In this document: positions 36,901-47,148 of the stretch, one piece after another
How the letters are laid out: each line of letters begins with the position of its first letter
Numbering within the stretch: position 1 is the first letter of the stretch
Assembly (NCBI GenBank): GCA_027186245.1
Contig: CP114500.1
Location: forward strand, 4,846,001 to 4,910,000
Length of the DNA: 64,000 nt
DNA from: Coriaria nepalensis
Lineage: Eukaryota; Streptophyta; Magnoliopsida; Cucurbitales; Coriariaceae
Direction of reading: 5' to 3'
Notes under the pieces: generated by a model
Databases searched by the model: none
What the model saw: the letters and a program-made list of their open reading frames with translations, nothing else
Told to the model about the DNA's origin: nothing
Position numbers and translations under genes: made by a program

Positions 36901-39900
36901 CCCATGGGTCGGCGATGCCCACACCATTGAAACCATGACAACGTCAGCCCCTCCAAACAGAGACCGGCTACTTGTAGTTTTTCCTCTTCTGATAATCCAT
37001 TAACCTCAAAGTACCTTTCCGCCCGATAGACCCATGCCGCCACATCATCGCCTTCAAATATAGGCATCTTCAATTTGAGAATCTGCGGATCAATACCCGT
37101 TCTACCCAGTGTACCCGAGTACTGCCCTTGGCCCACCCATGAGGGTTCCGCCAAAACCCTAAAATCAGCCCACGGCACCCTTACTTCACCGCCCATGTCG
37201 GTTCCTGCCACATAACCGCATACTGGCTCTTGTTCCGCACCTTTCTCCCTTTGTTTGAATTGAACTCTTCAGGCCGACCACCACGGAGGCGTTGTCGTTA
37301 CGAAGTCTTCCTCCAATTCGCCGTTGAACTCTTCTCTAGACTGGTCGTCGACGCCCCGCCTTCTACTGCGCCATCTTCCACTTGTTCCCCCCTTGCAGTC
37401 TGCTCACCGCCATTGCGGCTGCCTTGGCTACCTTCTCCGGCGATGTCCCCTACTGCCCGACCATGACCGCCCATAAGTTAGTCAGGGTTCGATAGTGACC
37501 TAACATGTAACTCGGTCAGTTTCCCCAATATGGCTTCCAACGATGAACTTTGCCGCGCAAACTGTTGTTGTACTGTCGCGAAGCATTCTTCGATCGATGT
37601 TTTGATCGCCATTACTTCGCTCTCCAATTTCTCCTCGAGTGCCTCTAGCTTCTTCGCAACCATCGATGATCGAGTGCTCTGATACCAATTTGATAGGACC
37701 CGGTCTAGATAAATACAAATAAAGCTAAACTTTATTCTGCGATAATCAAAACAATCAAAATAACATATATTGGCCTACGATTCGAGAGGTAGACCGTCTC
37801 TCTCTAAGAGTCCTTACTCTCCAAATTTACCAATACTCAACCCTAACCCTCCTACTGCTTATTATCCTACTTCAACCAATTACTGAAATACCCCCCCATA
37901 TACTAATACTAATAATAAGACTAATACTAATAATAATTATGTTATGCTAGGCTTTATTTCTCCTAACATAAGTATGAATAATCGATGGTCTAACAGATTC
38001 CTTAGTGGAGAATTAGAAGAGGAGGTGTTTATGGAGTTACCCATGGTTTTGAAGAGTATTATGGGTCAGAGAAGGTTTGCAAGTTACGGAAGTCATTATA
38101 TGATTTAAAACAATCACCTAGAGCATGGTTTGATAGACTTACTAAGGCTCTAAAAGGTTGTGGATATCATCAAAGTCAGGCAGATCAAACATTATTTGTC
38201 ATGTTTGCTAATGATGGTAAGATTGACATTCTTGTTATATATGTAGATGACATTATCTTAAATGGAAGTGATGTGGATGAACTAGGAGAATTAAAGTTAT
38301 TTATTGCCAAGGAATTTGAGAAAAAAGACCTATGATCTCTTAAGTATTTTTTGGGAATGGAATTAGAAAGATCTAAGAAAGGAATATTTGTTTAGCAAAG
38401 AAAGCATGTAATTGACTTGCTTAAGGAAACAGGTCTTCTCGGATGCAAAGCAATTGAAACTCCTTTGGAAGCTAACTTGAAGTTGGAGATAGCTAGTTCA
38501 GATGGAGTGGACAACAATTTCCAAGATTAGTTGGGAGACTCATCTAGCTATCTCATACTAGACTGAACAATGCATTTGCACAAAGCGTTGTGAGTCAATT
38601 CATGCACTTGGTTGACGAGGAACAGTTTGATGCAGTTTATCGAATTCTCAAATACTTAAAGGGGAAACCTAGAAATTGAAGCCTTCACAAATGATGACTA
38701 GGCAGAAAGTGTGACTGATAGAAGATCTACTTCAATGTATTATATCTATGTTGGTGGGAATCTAGTGACTTGGAGAAGTACAAGCCAAACCGTATTAGAG
38801 CGGTTGCTCATGAATTTGTGAAATATTATAGTTGAAGAGGCTACTGATCTGAAAATTTCAAGTTCCATGCCTAGGACACTTTACTAAGATAATAACGCGG
38901 CTATCAACATTGCTCCTAATCACGTCAATATGATGGGACTAAGCATTTGGTGATTAATAGACATCTTTACTAAAGAAAAGTTGGAGTAAGGCACAATAAC
39001 AGACAAGTATACAAAAAGAAAAAAGAAAGGGGGGGGGGGGGGGGGAATGGGAATGGAAGGACCACCTGAGATAGAGTAGATGAATCAGACTCCAAAGAGG
39101 ATATTATACTTCGATTTTCCAATATCTGAGAGCATATTTGACTCTTTGCTAGCAGTATTCGCTCAACATCTTCCTTAAGTTGCCTTGTCCCCGATTGTGC
39201 TGCAAAGCATGACAAGTGTTAACAAGGTTTAGAGATACTTTAGCTAATGGCCAATATAAGCATAAAACAATTCTTTTCGGAACTGCATTGAAAAACTATA
39301 AACTATAACTAATGGAAAAACGAAAACTAGAATAATGGTCAAAGCACTTCAAATGCAATTGTTTTAAGGATAAGTATTAAAATAAAATAAAGAAAAAGTG
39401 TACCCACACCAAAATATTTCCATGGCAAAGGATATTTTTAAGAAACTTAGATACAAGTACCACTTTAAATCAAAATTCTTCAAATGTGATATAAGTTTTA
39501 TCCTAGGGCTTGTTCAAGAGAAGAGCTTCAATGCCAATAAACACACCAAAATGTTACACTTGCTGTGTAGGAGACTAATCAACAATGAGGTAGAACTTCA
39601 ACACTATCAGGTCATAGCACATCTACTCTTTGAGTTTGGGTTTTCCATGGAAAGACTGAACTTCAGAGGTTTCAGAGATTTCATCAGCTGATCAGATTCT
39701 GGGTTAGGGTTTGATTACTATACTCTCCAAATCCGATTCATAACCATCCAAATTTTGAACAAAATGAATGAAATGCAGTATATATCATCTTCTCAATCAT
39801 TCTAGCTCTATCTCTGCGTAGGGGGGAAATGAGCAGAGTAATTTAGATTTATTTCTCAGAAAAATGGAAGGACCAAAATCCTGTAACCTCATTTGATTTG

Positions 39901-40436
39901 ATAATATATCAAATGGATGAAAAGATTATACTAGAACATGTGATTTGGAAACGTTTTTTTTTTTTAAGTACAGAAAAAAAAAAACAAAACAAAAAATCAA
40001 TAGCGATTAGTTCGACTTTCAAGTGCAATATTCAATGAGTTTTTCATCCAGTAAAATCAGATTGCAAAAATGCTCTGTCACATATGCAACAACAATTTCA
40101 GTAAAATCTCCAGAAAAAAATGTCCGCGGCATAGACGAGTTAGGAAAAGTAAACAATAATTGCAACCTGATGTGAGATCTTTCTCCATGGTTTGGACCGT
40201 AGTTAACTGCATTTGCTCCTCGAGTGAGATCTTTGCTGCTTGATCCTCCATATCTATGTCAATTAGAAGCGAATTATTCTCTTACGACTATCATTGTCAC
40301 CAGGTTCAGACTACAGTAGGAAAAATAAGGCATTGCTAATATTTGGATTATCGATCTTAGAGAGAAGAGAGAAATTAAGAATGGAACCGTTCATTTGGAA
40401 GCGTAAGGTCTTCACGCACTGCAAATACTCCTCCAT
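25000..40436 (-). CDS. Coiled-coil protein with C-terminal CxCGEEY motif, 11 exons, 276 aa
   Basis: Assembled by hand; every junction is GT-AG and phases close. Exons (minus order): 40388-40436, 40167-40253, 39066-39199, 31936-31994, 31791-31845, 31653-31703, 30927-30980, 28559-28663, 26412-26459, 25988-26107, 25000-25068. The start ATG (40434-40436) gives [16 protein letters not shown]. The protein is charged and helical, with heptad-like stretches through most of its length (SISTLSQ-type N-terminal third, [30 protein letters not shown]), and ends [22 protein letters not shown]. No signal peptide or membrane segment. I do not recognise the family firmly; a kinetochore Spc24-like (MUN-type) protein is one possibility. 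Exon 4 could start three bases earlier (31997). Introns 3, 7 and 8 contain transposons; the coding sequence is undamaged. Confidence 0.85.
25469..25560. repeat. AT dinucleotide and A-rich simple repeat
   Basis: An (AT)n run at ~25487-25510 is followed by A-rich sequence, inside intron 10 of the coiled-coil gene. Confidence 0.7.
27028..28390 (+). mobile_element. Small non-autonomous Ty3/gypsy element, complete with LTRs
   Basis: LTRs 27028-27278 and 28144-28390 begin TGTTAGACCC and end TATCA. The 5-bp target duplication AATGT is present on both sides (27023-27027 and 28391-28395). A primer-binding site (TGGTATCAGAGC, 27282-27293) follows the left LTR, and a purine tract (GGAAGGGGGAG, ~28131-28141) precedes the right one. 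Inside is only a shortened gag. It sits in intron 8 of the coiled-coil gene, antisense to it. It is the same family as the 5.4 kb element at 32609-37995, whose LTR ends and gag start match, and is evidently a deletion derivative. Confidence 0.95.
27308..27974 (+). pseudogene. Internally deleted gypsy gag
   Basis: ATG at 27308 opens [20 protein letters not shown], matching the gag start of the larger element. The frame then jumps, by deletion of most of the capsid, to capsid C-terminal and linker sequence ([18 protein letters not shown], 27468 onward) and ends with the zinc-knuckle region [19 protein letters not shown] (~27918-27974). Pol is completely absent. Confidence 0.8.
29354..29875. mobile_element. 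Pogo/Emigrant-like MITE, 522 bp
   Basis: Terminal inverted repeats start CAATAAAACCTCGATAAATT on the left and, read on the other strand, CAGTGATCCTCGATAAATTA on the right. Both resemble the CAGTAAAACCTC(T/G)ATAAATTAAT ends of Emigrant/pogo-like MITEs. A TA dinucleotide flanks each end (29352-29353, 29876-29877), as expected for Tc1/mariner-class insertion. No coding sequence inside. It lies in intron 7 of the coiled-coil gene. Confidence 0.85.
32609..32924 (-). repeat. 3' LTR of the gypsy element
   Basis: 316 bp. It contains an internal near-duplication (AATTACAAAAATACCCCCCA at ~32750 and ~32799) that the 5' LTR lacks at the first position, which explains its extra length. Confidence 0.9.
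32925..34101 (-). pseudogene. Gypsy integrase C-terminal half and chromodomain, broken
   Basis: Integrase core pieces ([19 protein letters not shown], ~34020) are followed, after frame changes, by [20 protein letters not shown] and the C-terminal block (32867-33691). The chain ends in a chromodomain: [20 protein letters not shown] at about 33000-33060. Chromodomains mark chromovirus-type gypsy elements and are thought to steer integration to heterochromatin. Stops at ~33330 and frameshifts near 33700-33850 prevent translation as one protein. Confidence 0.85.
34108..36191 (-). pseudogene. Gypsy protease, RT and RNase H, broken
   Basis: Protease: [12 protein letters not shown] (about 36150-36185) with the DSG catalytic triplet. 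[24 protein letters not shown] (35510-35545), then [13 protein letters not shown] (~35150), where the second half of the catalytic FDD motif context reads FND, a loss of one metal-binding Asp. RNase [19 protein letters not shown] (~34695-34750), followed by an integrase zinc-finger region (34108-34443). Frames shift at ~35385, ~35000 and ~34690. Confidence 0.85.
36198..37663 (-). pseudogene. Gypsy gag, broken
   Basis: ATG at 37661-37663 opens [20 protein letters not shown], a coiled-coil start. The capsid region contains [20 protein letters not shown] (~37050) and the chain ends in the zinc-knuckle block [19 protein letters not shown] (~36360-36420). At least two frame breaks (near 37470 and 36850) separate the parts. 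It is the full-length counterpart of the shortened gag at 27308-27974. Confidence 0.85.
37691..37995 (-). repeat. 5' LTR of the gypsy element
   Basis: 305 bp, paired with 32609-32924. The primer-binding site abuts its inner end. Confidence 0.9.
39029..39045. repeat. 17-base G homopolymer
   Basis: A run of 17 G lies in intron 3, about 20 bp inside the donor of exon 3 of the coiled-coil gene (C17 in transcript sense). Confidence 0.9.
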
Positions 40437-40570
40437 CTTCTGGCGATACTTTTGAGAAAGCTAGAGAGTTCCCGGGGAACGGAAGTTACGACTAAATGGC
40501 CAAGGGAATTTGGAGGCGGACGAGGAAGGAGCGAATCATAGAAGGCGGAATTTATTAAATACTACCAAGT
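40437..40570 (-). promoter_or_regulatory. Putative 5' leader and core promoter of the coiled-coil gene
   Basis: Directly upstream of the ATG is a stretch of clearly higher GC content than its surroundings. A TATA-like TATTTAATAAA on the minus strand lies near 40550, about 115 bp before the start. The transcription start cannot be seen directly. Confidence 0.35.
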
Positions 40571-42170
40571 CTTTTAAAGGGAAAACAGAAAGCCCCAAAA
40601 CTTAACTTTACGAGTTTTGAAAAAATCAAAAAGAAAAGAAAAAAAAAGTTCTAAAAAAATATCGAAGGAGGGGAAAATTTCTGTATTTTAAGATTGGCAG
40701 AAATTGTGGCAGAGAAAAGTGGTAATAGTGAATGAGGTGGAAATAAAAAATATATATATATAAATATAAAATAAATTTTAAATTAAAGATAAATAAAAAT
40801 ATATAATAAATTTTAAATTAGATTAAATTAAATTAATAATTATGTTTAATGTATTTTATTATTTTATTATTTTTTAAAGAAATTTAATTATTATAATTTT
40901 AATTTAAAATTAAATATTTATTATAATCTATATTTAAATTTTAAGATATTATCTAATTTTTCCCTTTTTTTTTTTAACTATTGCTTTGACAAATAGGCTT
41001 GTCAATCCGGCCGAATCTGGTCAACTGGAACTCACCTGTTTTGAGCGAATTGACAGACATGTGGGAATGGTGTTAACATCTATCAACCCAACATGTAGGT
41101 TCCGATAGTGATTTTATAAATAGTGTCACACCGCAATCCACATACAACCTAAGATTTTGGGGGTAGATCTCCAAAGATCTCAAATCTATTATTAAATCTT
41201 ATGAAAATTTAAATCTCTAATTTATGATTATTAAATCTTATAAAAATTTGATTTCACGAATACAATTTGATAAATTAGATTAATTTTCTTGAAATCTAAT
41301 GATTAAAATTTTAAGAGTTTCAAATTTTAGAGACTAGCACCGTTAAATCCCAATTACTAAAATCATATAATAATCACATATTATAATTAGTTTTTATATC
41401 TCTACATTACACGGGATTACATAAAATATAAGATATATAATTAAATATTTTAAATAAACTTTTTAAGTTAACTTAAATAATATGTGTTGATGGAAAGCTA
41501 ACTAAATATAATAATAGTCAATTTGATTTGTGTTTTACATTTTTACATGATTTGACAATATATTGAAGAGATTTATTCATCACAAAAGAGTTGAAAAATA
41601 TTAATTAGATATAACAATGTGAATAACAATCTACATTACAAATAACGAAGGATGCCATAAAAATGCTAGTAGAAAAATAATAATTAATTTAAAAAGAATT
41701 TAGGTAACTGCTTACAATTCTTTAAATTTTGATTTTTTTTATGAAATTTTTTAAATTTTTTAAATTTCTATAATCAACATAGATATATAATATATCATAT
41801 AATAATATATAAAAATTGAGTTTAAACTATATTTAAACGTCGTATGGTTACTTCTACTTATTGTCATGTCACCTTTTATTCAAAGATTGTCTCAAAATTA
41901 TCCTTCTCTCTTTACCTTATTACCTTATTTTTGACAAAATAATAAATGACTTCAAATTATAACTACTATTTCGATTAACTTCCACCTACTGAGTACCATT
42001 ATTTGACTATAGAGTAGTATTTTTTAAAGTTCAAAAATAACTGCCTAACTGCCTAATATAAATATCCTTCCATCTTTCACTTATCTTTCATCCATATGTG
42101 AAACATGAAAGTAATATATCCATCAAGCCAATTATACATGATTTGATCGGGTCATATATTTATAAAAATC
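40571..42170. other. AT-rich intergenic sequence
   Basis: No gene. The stretch 41470-41640 (AACTTAAATAATATxTGTTGAT...) resembles 52600-52740 inside an intron of the aspartokinase gene, so it belongs to a dispersed repeat. Confidence 0.5.
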
Positions 42171-42173
42171 AAT

Positions 42174-43260
42174 CTTAAACTATATGAGTCATCAACATGA
42201 TTAAATGCATAGCATTGAATGTTTGCATATTTTATAGATTCTCAGATCTTAGACATGCATTTGGAATAATGATGGAGATCATATTTGAAAAGATCCAAGT
42301 TAGTTTAAGTCTAAGATCTAAATTGTTTATAGTTATAGGATTGTCATGATGAGATAATGATAATCCAAAGAGACAACATACGCTATCATCTTCAGAAGAA
42401 GAGTGATATTCTCATAATCATCAGTATTGGTAGATATCAGGATAGACATGTAGGCGGTTAGTAGAGACTTAATTACTGAACGTGATTACTTGATAAAATC
42501 TCATTAGTAAATATATTAAATGTTAATAAGTTTTGTCAGTGACTATGATCCGTGTGATGCTCAGACCTAAGATCACCACAGTACTGACACATAAGATATC
42601 ATGTTTTGATATTACCCCACGTGGTTTTTACTAAACGCCACTAAAAGGATAAACTATTAGGCATATATTTGAATATGTGCAGTTTGTAGGGTGATAAGAT
42701 AGGATTCATCACCTCTATATTAGAGGATGTGGTTTTATGAATCATATAACAGTTAAGAAGATCTTTGCACAAAGTTGTATGATATAAAAAGAGTTTCTAT
42801 AAATTAATTGTCTAGTTGCATAAGAGTTTATGATATTTATAAAGAAAATATAATATGATTTAACAATTAGGATTTTTTTTTAACCTTGAGTAGATGAAAG
42901 GATTAATTTAGTACTGTAATAATCATATATGGTTCTTGTTAATGTTCCTCATATTTCTCATTCACCGGTGGCCCATACACCTTGCTAGAGACCAATGTAC
43001 ATCTAGTGATTTAAGTTAATTTGATCATATTAACTATTTGACTTGAGAGTGTTTTCAAGGTCAAATGATCCATTCAATATAATTGATAAAACTCACAAGT
43101 TATTATAAGGCCCACCAATCGATATAATGTAAATCATATCTAGTCACACACATAAAGATTGATTAGATCTCAATTAGATTCTAAATTAGAAATTTTTTGA
43201 CTTGCTCAATTACGAACTTGATTTTAGAGTTAAATCATTAATTAGTTTAATTTATTAAAT
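42174..43260 (+). repeat. Truncated solo copy of the 2-kb copia LTR
   Basis: It matches the first ~1.1 kb of the LTRs at 15781 and 20190. Shared phrases include CATGATGAGATAATGA, GTTTTGTCxGTGACTA and GTGATAAGATxxGATTCATC. It stops where the LTRs read AATTTGTTAAGTCTAAG. No internal element sequence is attached. Confidence 0.8.
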
Positions 43261-43264
43261 CGAT

Positions 43265-43485
43265 ATGATTAAATCTTTTCAAATATTATTTAAAATAGAG
43301 TTTTATCTATTTTAAATCACATTATCAGTTTCATGATATATTTAATAAGATCAAATCGTTTCAAATCTTATAAAATAAAATCTTATTTATTTTAAACTAT
43401 ATCATTTTTTTGATGATATATTTGATTTGGTCAAACCTACTTAAATATTATTTAAAATAGAATCTCATCTATTTTAAATCAAAAG
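43265..43485. repeat. Three ~80-bp tandem units
   Basis: Units starting near 43268, 43351 and 43428 each contain 'TCAAAxxTTxxAAATxTTATxxAAAATA' followed by 'ATCTATTTTAAA'. AT-rich, no coding. Confidence 0.6.
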
Positions 43486-43589
43486 CATATCTTATTTGAA
43501 TTTGAAATTAGTTTATCAAAATAATCTAAATTTGACTTACCTAATATTAATATTAAATTAATATATCCTATGAATTTAATATTATATAT

Positions 43590-44475
43590 AGCACAACTTT
43601 TATGCCATTTAATTTATATATTAAAAGAAAAGAAAATTATTAGTTGATTACTTGAGATTTAAAAAACTATAAGTGAATTTCTTCATATTTGCACTAAGTT
43701 ATAAGTAAGTCCAATTAGAAGTTAATGTTATGTGTGATTGTCAACTATTTTTATTTATATATTGATCTTAGAAGCATTTCTAATAATATATGTATATATA
43801 CATATAATGTCTATTTATTATATAGAATAAATTTATATATATCTAACAATCATATATTTATATGTATAATCTTATATAAAAAAAATATAGAGATATTCTT
43901 TTATGTATATGATATATGACCACACGGTATACCAAATCTCACCACAATCACAAACTTCATATTCATTCATCACATAAGTGTGATATTTTGTGATTGTGAT
44001 GGGGTTTGGTGTGCCTCATGGCCAGGCCATACTCTATGCATATAAGAATTTTTCAACATTATAAGACATAAATAAATATTATATATATATACAAATCATT
44101 CATCACATAACTATTATATTTATTATTGTAATGGGATTTGGTGTGCCTCATGGCCATACCCTGATGTGCATATAAGAATTTTTCAACACTATAAGACATC
44201 TAAATAAATATTATATATATATACATATATATATATATTATAAAACTAAACATTATATATATGTATATACATTATTAGATATGCCTTAAACATAAAAATA
44301 TCTATCATCATATAAATAAAAATAGTTGATCGTCAAACATAATATTGACATAGAATTAAACCTGTAATTTAGTGCAAATATAAAGGGATCCACTCATAAT
44401 ATCAATAAACTTTTAAGGAATCCACATGTAATTTTATTTTTTTATAATATATTATATCAAAGGGTGTAAAGGTCT
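43590..44475. mobile_element. Long-inverted-repeat (foldback/MITE-like) element
   Basis: The arms face each other. For example, TATTTGCACTAAGTTATA (~43686) and CAACTATTTTTATTTATAT (~43742) recur in reverse complement at ~44370 and ~44315. The arms are ~250 bp each. The centre holds a second hairpin (ACCAAATCTCACCACAATCAC against GTGATTGTGATGGGGTTTGGT, 43930-44020) and a ~131-bp tandem duplication (43997-44226). No transposase. No target duplication could be fixed. Confidence 0.7.
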
Positions 44476-45590
44476 TTTGATTTGCAAAAACTATTGGTTG
44501 TGAAATTGTTGACGCTATTTTTTGAAAACTTGTCAATCAAAAGATGGCGCCACCGATGAGAGCTTGTAAAAATGCATGACCAACTTGGCCTTCGGTGGAT
44601 GTACTCTATGATGGAGTGTGTGTTGCATCACAAGTATGCTAGAAAAACTCATGATATTTCAAATAGAGATCTTTGTAGGAAAAATGCCCGAGAGCTTGCA
44701 AAAAACCGTGAAAGATAAAAAATATAACTTCTATAAATTAAAGGCGATTTAAGTCGACTAAAAGCTCAAGTGTTCAATCCTTCTTTGATTGTGGATCTAC
44801 TTCACGAGAATTAATTGTGAAAGCAAATGACTGGTGTGAAATTAATAATGCTAAGGGATAACAAAATTAAGTGCAAAAGAAAATGACTGGAATAATAATG
44901 ATGCTAAAGGATAGCAAAATTATACAAGTATCCAAATACTTTTAGGGCGATGAACTAGAAAAGATTCACAATCGCGGAGTTTTGGATGAATTTGAAATAA
45001 GGAAAAAAAATAAGATTCATAAGCGCATTGGATGAATTCGATATAAAACTGCTAAAAGAGAATAAGATAAATTCATACGGTGGGAGGAGTTTGTAGTCAA
45101 GAGACATTTTTGTGTTGGTGATGTTAAGACCTTTTTTTATGGAGGTGTTGTACTTTGCAATGAAGACTAGGAGCCTTATTTATAGAAAAAACCAAGCAAG
45201 TGTATTTGCTCATCAAGTAACCACTTCCTAAACTATAGGTAAGCCATACTTAAATTTTCTCTATGTTTTGGCCACATAATCCACTTCTTCATTACTTAAT
45301 CGACAAGTCTTTTGCTTGGTCAAACTCCTTTTATACTACCCACTTTCCTTATTTCAAGAAGCGATTTAAGTAGCCAAATGTGATTTTTTAACCGATTCAA
45401 ACTTAGTGGTTATCAAATAGCATTTCAAGTCTTGAACCTGTCACTAAGCAATCTAGAATATTTAGAAATTTGCCAATATGAATTCTTCCGGTCAACAAGT
45501 TTGCCAAGAGAATTTAAATGGTGACACATGATGTCATCCTTCACTATATGATATGATATGATATATCCATATTAATAGAAAGGAAAAACT
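44476..45590. other. Unassigned sequence, possibly old retroelement leader
   Basis: TGGCGCCACCGATGAGAG at ~44543 faintly resembles the TGGCGCC-type primer-binding site of Athila/Tat gypsy elements, and a ~54-bp phrase (AAATGACTGG...AATGATGCTAAAGGATA) is duplicated at ~44825-44930. No coding domain supports this. Confidence 0.25.
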
Positions 45591-45599
45591 ATGATTACC

Positions 45600-45750
45600 C
45601 CTTAAAATTTTACATAAATTATAATGAACTCATAATATGTTATGTAATTATAATAAATACCTAAAATTATATTTAAATTATAATGAATATCCAAAATATC
45701 CATAATTATAATGAATACTAAAAAATCAAAACTAAATTATAATGAGCCCC
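45600..45750. repeat. Short AT-rich tandem array
   Basis: About five units of ~35-40 bp containing AATTATAATGAAT(A/T)xC. Confidence 0.55.
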
Positions 45751-45894
45751 CGATTTTCTTTAATGGGCTGACTCATCACCATGAACCTAACCAAATATCC
45801 GATCTGACATATAAGTTTAGAAAACCAAATTTTTATGTTTTTATTTACCTTTATTTTTATATATTTTCAAATTTTCCAAAAAAAAAAAACTTCA

Positions 45895-46480
45895 TTCAAT
45901 TTCTTGTAAAAAATCAAAATCTGTTTTGATTTCTTCACACAAAGTCGATTAAAATGATATAATTTTTTTTACGAGAAACTAATCAAAACAATCCAATATT
46001 TTTAGAGAGAAAATTCTATCGGAGCTAACTACTTTCTACTAACGTGATGGTAACGTGGCATGCCACTTCATTTAGAAATTATTATTAAAATTTTTTTCCT
46101 TATTTTTTATTATACTTTCTCTTTATGAAACTCTTTTTTTTTTCTTCTTTTTTCGCACCTCAAAATAAATAAATTAAAAAAACTACATGACTATTAGAGT
46201 TCGAGCTCCATGACCATGGAGCTTCGAGCTCTAGATCTATAGAGCACAAAGCTCCCTGGCCGAGAGCTTTGAGCTCTAAATCCATGAAGCTAAAGTAATA
46301 ATTTTTAAATAACGTGGCATGCCACATCATCATTTCATTATTAGAAAGTAGCAGCTTCAATCGGTTTTCATGAAGAAATTGGATATTTTCGATTAGTTTC
46401 TCATAAAAAAATTAAATCATTTCAATTAATTTCGTGCAGAGAAATTAATATATATTTTGATTTTTCACGGAAAATTTTGG
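45895..46480. mobile_element. Long-terminal-inverted-repeat MITE-like element
   Basis: About 200 bp at each end are inverted copies. ACGAGAAACTAATCAAAA (~45971) faces TCGATTAGTTTCTCATAA (~46391), and CTACTTTCTACTAACGTGATG (~46029) faces CATTATTAGAAAGTAGCAG (~46335). Both arms contain GTGGCATGCCAC. The GC-richer core repeats GAGCTC-type palindromes (46198-46290). The arms use GTGGCATG-type phrases also seen in the foldback element at 2.6-5.0 kb, so the two may be distantly related. Confidence 0.7.
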
Positions 46481-46857
46481 GGCAAATTTGAAAATATATT
46501 AAAATTATGGTAAAAAAAATATAAAATTAATTTAGATTAATTAATGAATTATTTTAAAAATAAAAAATTATTTATCTAAACTTATAATCAAATCGAGTCA
46601 GATTAATAATGATAAAATATTAAAATAATAAAATTAAGATTAATTATAATTTTAAATAATTATTATAATTATGAAAATTTTAAATATTTATTCTAATTAT
46701 GTGAGATTGATTATAATATATATAAAATTTATTTAATAGAAATAATTAAGATATCGAGGTTAAAAATCATTTCCTTCCGATGCCCTTTAAACGAGAAAAG
46801 AAACGGAAAAAAAAAAAAAAAGACCTAACAAAAGTAGAAAAGTAGAAAAGGACGAAA

Positions 46858-47148
46858 ATATAAATTAAGGGACATTATAATAGATGTAAACCCTAAAAGC
46901 TTTTTCTTCCTCACTCTTTTTGTGTATCTTCTTCATCATCCAGCTCTCCGCTATTGGAGCTCCACCGAAGCTTACGATACACTGCAAGCGAGACAGCGAA
47001 TTTTCGTTTCTAAACTGTGTTTCTTCTACGTTTATCAAAATCGGGACACATCGTCAGTTCGTGGGACACGAGATTTTAATCCAAGCCACCAAACACTTAC
47101 CGACGCACACTGAAACTCTTGAGTGAAGGTCTCGCGTTCTCTGGAGTA
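46858..47148 (+). promoter_or_regulatory. Putative promoter/5' leader of the aspartokinase gene
   Basis: A TATA-like ATATAAATTA at 46858 is followed by a CT-rich leader (~46900-46940) and then the start codon at 47149. Upstream ATG codons open a 68-codon frame (46920-47126) that would end 22 nt before the main start if transcribed. The transcription start is not visible. Confidence 0.35.

Larger units (their letters stand above)
32609..37995 (-). mobile_element. Ty3/gypsy chromovirus-type retrotransposon with LTRs and target duplication
   Basis: Minus-strand element. 5' LTR 37691-37995, primer-binding site 37679-37690 (TGGTATCAGAGC), gag, protease, RT, RNase H, integrase, chromodomain, 3' LTR 32609-32924. 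The LTRs begin TGTTAGACCA and end CCTATCA. The target duplication is GATTC at 32604-32608 and 37996-38000. The host site is a copia fragment within intron 3 of the coiled-coil gene. Coding regions are broken by several stops and frameshifts and the RT catalytic motif is altered, so the copy cannot be autonomous. LTRs differ by indels, including a duplicated segment in the 3' LTR. Confidence 0.95.
32396..38990 (+). pseudogene. Copia RT-RNase H fragment split by a nested gypsy element
   Basis: Left piece 32396-32608 reads [13 protein letters not shown] and ends in the phrase for LDVKNGF. The right piece resumes at 37996 with [14 protein letters not shown], then [27 protein letters not shown], [13 protein letters not shown] and finally [20 protein letters not shown] before fading at ~38990. 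Joined across the gypsy insertion the order is that of copia RT and RNase H. Many stops and frameshifts show it was dead. Neither gag/integrase nor LTRs remain. It runs antisense to the coiled-coil gene within intron 3. Confidence 0.9.

Noticed and set aside
39398..39691. A 97-codon plus-strand frame in intron 2 of the coiled-coil gene
   Set aside because: No family recognised, opposite strand to the host gene, no promoter-like context. It could be chance; I could not support it as a gene.
44540..44560. TGGCGCC-type primer-binding site of an Athila/Tat gypsy element
   Set aside because: Only the first bases match, no LTR end precedes it and no coding domain follows.
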